From positions 1-17,281 of the forward strand of contig CAYJXJ010000097.1 of NCBI GenBank assembly GCA_964374095.1: a stretch of 17,281 bases of DNA. The letters run 5' to 3'. Within the stretch, counting starts at the first letter, position 1. The number at the start of each line of letters is the position of its first letter. Positions 1-9,000 of this stretch are shown piece after piece. The stretch is from CAYJXJ01 sp964374095 (GTDB lineage: Bacteria; Elusimicrobiota; Elusimicrobia; UBA1565; UBA9628). The position numbers were made by a program, and so were the translations under genes. The notes below the pieces were generated by a model. That model saw only the letters and a program-made list of their open reading frames with translations. It was not told where the DNA came from and made no database searches.

Positions 1-3000
1 GATGCGCCACTGCACGGCAAAGCCCAACACGGCGGGCGGTGCGGCGGGGTTGGTGTTTGGGGTGATGGACGGGGGGGTTGCCCGGGGGGGGGGCCGCGGC
101 GTCGGCCGCCAGGCGCAGGCCGCGGCGCAGTTCCGAGCTCTCATCCAAGGCGCGGCGCTCGGCGGCCGGGTCGGGCAGAGTCTCCGCGTCGGCGCCCTTC
201 TCCTCCCGGAGCTTCTTGAGGGCGTCCTCATAGGCCTTGCGGCGGTCGGCGTGCTGGCGCGCGCCGATGCGGATCTCGATCTCGGCGGAGACGCGGTCCA
301 CGGCGATGTGCCCGGGCTTGGCCTCGACCTCGGCGCGGCCGTCGGAAGACATCCGGTCGCCGGTGCGGCGCAGGGCCTCGTCGACGTGGGGGGCGCCCTG
401 TTGGTTGTCGAGCTTGGAGTCGGGGTAGTTGCCCGCGCGGCCGCGAACGCTCTCGACGAAGCGCCTGCGGACGCCGCCCGAGAAGCTCGAGAGGACGCGG
501 CCCTTCACGTCGGTCTGGTCCTCGCCCGCCCAGCGGATGGCGCGGTCGAACCACCCCAGCCCGTAGTGGATGTTGAGCTTTCCGTCGGGGGTGCGCGGGT
601 TCTTCTCGTGCTGCCACTCCCCGGGCAGGAGCGGGGAGTCGTTGTCCACGCGCTTGGGGAACTGGCTCGGGTCGTAGAAGCGGCCGACGTGGTCGGGGAA
701 TATCTCGAAGATGTCGACCACGCGGATGATGGTGCCCAGTATCCCGCGGCGCTCGGTGCTGCCGCCCTCGGTCTGATACATATAGAGCATGCCGATGTAG
801 CCTTCCTGGTTCGGGTCGCGGCCGGTCAGGAGTTCGATCGGGGTCTTGACGATGCCGCGCGGCAGCTCCAAGACGATATTGAGCCAGTTCGGGGGCATGT
901 AGCCCCACCGGTTCACGTCTCCCTTCTCGTCCTTGGCCTCGTCGAGCCGCCGCGCCAGGTAGCGGTGGCCGAGCGTGACCGGCCGGCCCTTGGCGTCGAT
1001 GTAGTTCTTGACCCGGTGGATGGGCGAGATGTCCTTGTCGGTGCGGTAGAACTTCTCCCCGGTCTGATCCTCGATGCCCCAGGTCTTGCCTTCGCGCACG
1101 AGCTCGTCCTCGTCATGGATGATCCGCAAGCTCCCGTCTTCCTGCGGGATGAGGGCCAGGACCTCGCGCGTCACCCAGCGCACCGGCGCGTCGGCGCCCA
1201 GCGTTTCCTCGAAGCCCGGGCTCTCCACCCGGACCACGCGGTCCCGGGCGTCCAGGCCGATCCTCAAATCCGAGACCTTGCGGAAGGTCCATTTCCGGGA
1301 CGGGGAGTCCGCTTCTCCCGCGCGCTCCACCGCGGCCTTGAGCTCGTCCGAACCCATGTAGACCTCGACGACCTCGGTCCCCTCCATGGCATAGGCGTAG
1401 GCGCCGGTCTTGAGCGCGAGCCACCCCGCCCGCCGGGCCTCCAGCTCCTGGAGCTTGGCCTCGTCGATGAGGGCCTCCAAGCCCTGAGAACCGAACTCGA
1501 CGCGCTCGAAGGCCGTGGCCCACTCGGAGCCCTCCAAGGCCTCGAAGGAGGGGTACTTGTCGCGGGAGATGTTGGGCCCCCAGACCTGCACCATGATGAT
1601 CAATTCGGACGGCAGCCGGGAGAGCGCCGAGAGGGGATGCAGGGCCGGCCTCAGATTCCTGCGGTCCGGCCGCGCCGAGTAGTAGAGCACGCGTCCCTGC
1701 TTCTCCAACTCGCGCAGGCGCTCCAGCGTGATGGCGCCGGTCACCCTTCCCGTGGACCGGTAGGCGTCCTTGGTCATCACGACTTCCGCGCCGGACAAGG
1801 CCGAGGCGAGATCCTCGCGGCGCCGTCGCTCGGCCCAGCGCTCCTCGGTCGAGCGTAGGCGCTCGCGCCGGACGTCGACACCGGAATGCACCTCCCGGAA
1901 GCCTTCCTTGAGCGCCTCCTCCGCGCTGGCCGGCGGCGTCGGGGCCACCCACCCTTCCGGGTTCTTGAAGGTGCGTCCTCCGATATCCGTGAACTTCACC
2001 TTCTCCGTGCTCCCCTTCACCTTCCCGCGAGCCAGGTCCGCGGCGGTGTACCACTCCGGACCGTTGGACCCGCGAACCAGATACAGGGGGTCGACGTCGG
2101 CGGGACGGGCGATCCAGCGCTCGCGCATGGCCTTGAGGCCGGCCAGGCTCTCGGAGGCGGGGTTGACGTCGCGGCGGTCGTCGGGGGCGGCGCGCAGGGC
2201 GGCCAGGCGCCTCTCCCCGAGGTCGATCGAGGCGTCGATGGCGAGTATCCCGCGCCCGTAGCGCAGGGTGTCGCGGCGGCGGTCGAAGCTGGCCCGGGCC
2301 CCAAAAAGCGAATCGAGCATGCGGGCCCAGTGCGGGTTGTTTCGCACCGCTTCGGAGGAGAAGGCCGCCACCGCCTCGGCGTCGTAGGCGATGAGGGCCT
2401 TCAAGTACTCGTCCAGGGCGGCGTCTTTAAGGAGATAGTCGGTCGGATCTTCGGCGTTCTCCAGATACTTGGCGATGGCCTCCACCCGCTTGCGATCAGC
2501 CTCTTCGGCGAGCCGGCTGAGGCGATGGTAGGCGGCGTTGACCTCGGCGGGGGCTTCGCCGGAGTTCCAGAAGCTCTCGCGCATGGCTTGGCGGATCCCG
2601 GAGGTTTCGGCCACGGAGGTCCGGACCGACTCCTCTCGAGCCTTGAGATCGTCGGCCAAGAAGCCCATGACCTTGTTCCAGGAATCGCCCTCGGCCTTGG
2701 CCAGCTCCCCGAGTATTTTCCGGAGGGTCGCCTCGACCTTTTCCCGGCGGCCGGCCAGGTCCACCTTGGTGAGCAGCATGAGCTTCTCGCCCGATGTGAA
2801 ATCCTCATGCCGCGCCCAGTCTTCGTGCGTCGCCGCGCGCCGCAGCGCCGAAATGCGCTCGCGCATTTCGGCGCGCAACGCCTCGGGGACCGCCGCCAAA
2901 AATCCGTCCCATTGCCGTTCAAATTCTTCATCCGTCATCCTTCCCGAAATGTAGGCCAAAATCTTCTCTTCCGCCGTCCTCTCGCTCGAAATCCTAGGTT

Positions 3001-6000
3001 TCTCGGGCAGGCGCAGGCCCGGCGCGTCGAAGGCGCGATCCCCTTGGCCGATCGCTTCCAGCTCGGTCACGAGCACCGCGAAGTCCATCTGCAGGGCGGC
3101 GATGGTCTCAACGAAGTCCTCGTGGGCCCGTCCGACCTCCACGGCCGCCGCGGCGAGCTCCTGATCGGCGGCCATATTGAGGGAGAGCCGGGCCGCCGTC
3201 CCCATCAGCGCCCGGCGCGTCACCATCAGCCGCTCGTGCTGGGCCTCCACCAGGCGGATCTTGTCGGCCACCGAGGCCATGAGCTGATGGAGCCGGAGGC
3301 CCAGCGCCCGCAGGCGGTCCTGGGACTCCAACTCCTTCTTCAGGGCTTCGGTCAGAATGTTCTCGAGCCCCTTCTGGATCTGGACCGGGTTGGGGGCCTC
3401 GAGGAAAAATCCCGCCACCCACTGCCCGCGGAAGATGCCGAAGGCGAGCATGGGGCTGAAGCCCTTGTAGCTCATGCGCTCGGCGATCATCGTGGCCTTG
3501 AGCTGGAGAACCTGGTCCCCCGTGCCGCGCACCTCGTCGGGCATGCCCTTGGCGAACAGAGTCCGCTTGAGGAAGTCGAAGTCCACCCGCGAGGCTTCCT
3601 CGACGTAATGGCGCGCCGCGCTCTCCGCGTCTCGAACGCCCTCCTCCGGGAGCATCTGGAGCAGGCCCTCCAGGGTGGCCTCCGGGCCGAGGGAAAGCCG
3701 GGCCGCGACTTCGCCGAAGTCGCGCTCGAGCTTCTGGCGCACCTGGCGGGCGAGCTCGCCGCGCGCCCCCTTCAGAAGTCCGGCGTTGAGCCGGATGCGG
3801 GCGAGGAGGATCTCGGCCTTGGCGCGGGCCGCGTTCTGCTCGGCCAGGAAGAGTTGGTCGGCGCGCTCCTGCTGGAGGTTGGCCAGGGCGATCAGGGCCT
3901 CGGGGGGAGTGGCCGCGCTGCGCAGGCGGACCTCGACCCAGCCCTCGATGAAGTGCTTGCTGATGGGGTCCTTGGCCAGGCTCTGCTTGAGGTAGTAGGC
4001 GCGCATGGTGCCGCGGGCGTCGAGGACCGGCTCCCCGGGGATGACCGGCTCGTGCGTGGAGGCTTGCGGGCTGAAGGCTTCGGCGGCGAAGGCGTCGGCC
4101 AGGCGCGCGCGAAGCTCGGCGTAGCTAGGCGGCAGCCCGCTTGCGGGCGGCTCGGCGTCGTCTTCGGACCCTCCATAGGAAAACAGGGTCGCTTTCAGGG
4201 CAAGAACTCTGTTCCCCAGAGCTGTTCGTTCCAATTGGCTCCTCGGATCCGTCCTTCCGGAGAGCTCCCCGATGCGCCGCCGCGCCAAAGCGATCTCCGT
4301 GCGCAGGCGCGCGCGCAGGGACTTGGCCGCTTCCTCGAAAGCCCGCAGGTCCTGCTCGGCCTTGAGCGTCTCGTAGCGCGCGAGGGCCATCATCTCCGGC
4401 GAGGCCATCCCGGCCCCGCCCAGGGCGTTGATGAGGCGGCCCAGTGAGCGGCCGATCAGCGAGATCGGCTCGAAGCGGATGGTGTCGCCCTTCAGGTTCT
4501 TGTCCACGATGATCTCGACGCTGCGCGCCATCTTCACGCGGGAGGCGAGCACATCCCGGCGGGCCGCCAAGGGGGACTCCTTCCCGAACCGGAGGCGGAG
4601 CTTCTCGACCATCGCGTCGAGGCTCTCGTCCCAGCGCAGGGGCATCCCCAGGGGCCGGCCCAGGAGGTAGTTGACCATGGCCAGCGACTGCTGGCGCCGG
4701 CCCGTCAGCTCCTGAAGCTCGGCGCGCGCCTGGTCATAGGCCAATCCGCCCCCGGACTCCAAGGAAGGAAGCAGCTCATCCTCGTAGACCCGCACCGCCT
4801 CGGCCGCGGTCTTAAAGGCGAGGATCGCCTCGAAAAGCTGCAGGGCCAGATCGGCGGAAACCTTGGCGCCCAGGCGGCTGTAGAGGTGGGCTTCGGCCTC
4901 GGTCCGCTCGACGTCCAGAGCCCTGAGCTCCGAAGGCTTCAAGTCCACGTTGAGAATCGGGAAGAGGCCCAGCCCCGTCAGGCCCATGACCGGCAGCAGG
5001 GCGATGCCGGAAGCGGTCAGGTTGACGCCCACAGTGACATCCACGGAAACCTTGGTGATCCGGTTGGCGGCGGCCTCCATGAGCTCGCGGGCGGCTTGTG
5101 AGCGCATGGCCAGCGATTCCATGGTCAGGGAGTTCTTCTCCGCCAGGGCCATGGCCGCCTCGAGCGTTTTGGGCTCGTCGAGCCTGTGGCCCGTCACCGA
5201 CAAGGGGATCTCGCCCGCCTTGGCGTAGGCGAAGTCCATCAGCGACCAGGCGGTCTTGAGGGCCGCTTGCGAGCGGGCCGTCATGTGCGTGGCGAGGCTC
5301 CAGTGCCAGCGGTGGAACCGGCGCCAGAGTTCGTCCTGGGGCAGCAGGCCGTTGCGATAGGCCCGTATCGCGTCCCAGACTTCCTGGGCCATCTGGGCTC
5401 CCGCGAAGCGGCGGTCGCGGGCCTGGGCGTCGAGGGAGTCGGCCTCGAGCTTCTCGCTCTGGGCGCGGAGGGTGTACTGGCGGAGGGCCGAGGCCATCTC
5501 GTAGATCGCGGCGTCCTTGCGCAGGAGCAGGGCCTTGTCGTTATATGAGGAATTGGGATCATAGACCGGCAGGCGCACCGACACCCCCAGGCCCAGGATC
5601 TGGCTCGAAAGAATGTCCTGGAGCTGGACGCCGGCGTAGAAGGTCAGCCGCTCGACCCACGGGATCCAATCGATCAGGTTGAGCGACTCCTCCGGAAGCG
5701 GCATGTGCCGGACGGAAGCGGCGAGGAAGGAAAGCCGCTCGGGGGAGGAGAGCGCGCGCTCGAGGACCTTGAAGAAGCGGTCGAGGTCGTTGGGATTGAG
5801 GGCGAAGAAGACCGCCTCGTCGGGTCCCCGCCCGGTGAGGGCGTTGTAGCGCAGGGCCGCCTGACGGTGGCGGGCCTGGGCATCCAGCCACAGGGCCTTG
5901 GCCTCGGCTTTCAGGACCGCGTCGGGAGCGAGCTCGGCCATATGCTGGGCGAGGGCCGCCTCCCAGCGGGTCTGCACCAGGTCGGAGAGCACGGCCTGCC

Positions 6001-9000
6001 AGGCCTTGGTGAGCTCCAGGAGGCGCATCTGGAGCTTGACCCCCTCGGCGAAGATCGACCCGATCTTGTTCTCGACCAGGGCGCGCTGGGTCTTGCTCAT
6101 GGTGAGCTCGGTGCCCACGCCCGCCTGGAATCCGCCGGTCGTGGCCCGCTCGGCCGTGCCGAGCGAAACCGGGTTGGTGACGAAGCCGATCATGGCGCGC
6201 ACGCGCGTGTTGTCGAGAATCGCCCCGGCGTTTCGCAGCTCCTTCAAGTCCTTCACCAAGACGGCGATCTCCACCGTCACCAGGCGCCGGCCCACGTCGG
6301 CGTCGAAGACCCGCTTGAGCTCGCCGAGGACCGGGTTCTCGGGATCGTCCTTCTTGAAGAACTCCTCGAGCCGCTCATGGAAGGGCTTGAGGGCTTCGCC
6401 GCCGGTCAGGTTCTCGGCCGCGGCACCCGTCGCCGCCCGCCACAACTCGCCGAGGGTGAAGGTGGTGTTGATGCCGATGGTGAGGCGATGGTTCAGGCCG
6501 ACGTAGGGGCTGCCGTAGGAGACCACGGCCTCGGAGTTGGTGCCGAACTTCTTCTTGAGCTCGATGAAATAGGTCTCGGCGTCGCCGAGCACCTTGCCCG
6601 AGGCCGAGAGGACCAGGCCTTGGTTGGGGAGGTCGAAGCTGATGCGGCCGTTATAGCTGTTGTAGACCTCGCCGAGCTCGCCGCCCGCGGAGACCGTGGT
6701 CGTGAGCGGCTGTCCCGCGACATCGAAGGTGAAGCCCTTCATGACCAGGGCCCCCACGGCATGCTGGTTGATGTTGTCGGTGCCCTGGGTGCGCGCGAAG
6801 AAGAAATCCACCTTGAAGGTGTCCGTGCTCTTCAAGGCCGCGGCGAGGTTGACGCCCACGCCGACCTTGTCGCGCCGGAAGCTCTTGTTCTCGCCTTCGG
6901 CGGTGATCACGAAATCCTGGTTCAGGTCCGGGTCGAACTTGGTGAAGTCGAGGTTGACGGTCTGGAGGAACTTCCGGGGGTCCTTGGCGAAGAGGAGCTG
7001 TTCCTCGGCGTTGAGGCTCAGGACCTCGGTGAATTTGACCGAGGCCTTGAAGTTGCCGCCGTAGTAGTAGGGCTTCTCGGAGGTGTTGTTGAGGGCGAAG
7101 TCGGCGAAGCCCGCGGCCCCAAAATAGAGCTTGCCGTCGGCAAGCATCAGGGCGAAGTCGTCGAAGACCATCATCCGGGCCTCGCGGGCCTGCGAACCGA
7201 CCGTCAAATCGGAAGGAATGTCCTGGATGAACTTGTGGAAGGTGATATTTAGGTAATTGACCCAATTTTGGCCTTCCAGGGTCTCGACCTGCACCGTGAT
7301 GCCCTGGTCCCCGAAGGGGGGGTTGGTCGCGTCGGGAGGGCTGGCCGTGCGGTGGCCGATGATGCTGATGTTTGAGTTCCAGAGCCGCAGGACGTTGCCG
7401 AGGGTAACCTGGCTCGAGGTCTCGAGCCCATGCGGGGTGGAAAATTCGCTCTGATAGACCAGGTAGAACCCGTCGGCGCCTTCTCCCATTTGGATCATCT
7501 TGGAGTTGGGCAGGAGCTGGGAGAGGGCCATCGGGTTGCGCAGGATCTCCTCCCGGAGGGCCACGATATCGCGCGAGGCGGATTCCGGCTCGAAATGCGA
7601 GAACAGGGCCTGAAGGAAGCTGGAGAAGCCCGACCGCGGGATGATGATGGTTTGCGGGCCCCGCCCCCCGGCGGCCAGCCAGGAGGAACCCGGGGTCACG
7701 ATGTCCGAGACTTTCTGGGCGAGCTCGGGGCTCAAGCGGTTCAAGTCCCGGACCTCGTCGAGGAGGGCGTAGAGCCGCTTGTGCCAGACGCCCAAATCCC
7801 TCAAGGTCGCCTCAAGCTTCTTCTCGGTTTCCTTGAGCTGCTTGTTCATCTCGTGGAATTTGACGTTTTTCTCTAAGACGATCCGGGTTTGGTCCTGAAG
7901 CTTGGAGACCTCCGCCATGACCCGTTCGGTGGCGGGCTCGTGCGGGTCGTTGAGCTTCTTGAGCCAGCCCATGACCTCGCGTTTCTTATCGCGGATGTCC
8001 TGGAGCGCCTTGTCCAGCTCGCTCTTGATCTTCCGGGTGGCCTCCAGGTCCTCGTCCAAGGCCTCGTTGGCCTTGGTATAGATTTCAATGAGGGTGCCGT
8101 AGAGGTCGACCACGTCGGTGACCGTGTCGTAGCCTTCCTTGGTCCAGCCCTTCTTCTGCTCGAAAAGGTCGGCCCCGTCCCGCGCCGTGTCCCGTATGCG
8201 CGAGTAGACCCGGATCTTGCGGTCCAGGAGGGCCGCGCCCCCCGAGCCGTCGGAACGGGCATAGGCCTTGTCCGCGTCGAAGTCGGCGAAGACCTCCTGC
8301 AGGACCCGGTCGCCGCGATCGAGGAAGGAGGAGAATATCGGGATGCGTTCGTTCAGGTTCTTGTTGGAGGATTCGATGACCCCGTCGGAGAAGAGATAGC
8401 GCGCCGTGTTTTCGGCCAAGGAGTCGCCGTTGGCGTTGGGGCTGGGGACGATCCTCTCGATGAGGAACAGGCAGGTCAGGGCGAACTGCTTGAGGGGAGG
8501 CAGGGTGGGGGTGGGCTGGGTCCCGGTCGGGATGTTGCCGCCTTCGCCGCCGATGCCGAGGTCCGCGTCGCCCGCGGCCGCGTCGGCCTCTTCGGCGAGG
8601 CGTTTGAGCTCGTTGGCCATGTCGGTGAGGATGTTGTCGTCGACCAGGCGGCGGAGCTTGGCGAGCGAATCGGCGCCCGTGGGCGAGATGTCGGCGGGAA
8701 GGCGGAAGCGTCCGGCCAGGTTGTGCCGGCCGCTCGAGAGCGAATCCAACTGCGCGAGCATCCCGTTGATCTCGGCGGCGCGGGCGTTGAACTGCCCCGC
8801 GCGGCGGGTCTTTTCCTCGGTGTAAACCCGGCGGCGGACCACCAGGGAGTAGTGCATGTTCTCGCCGTAAACGTCCTCGGTCTCCGTGCCGTTGGGATCG
8901 ATCCGGCGCCGGACCTGGTCCTTCAGGTCCGCGATGAGAACGGTGTATGCGTCGAACTTGGCCTTGAGCCGGTCGATGTTGGCCAGGGCCGTGGCGAGGT

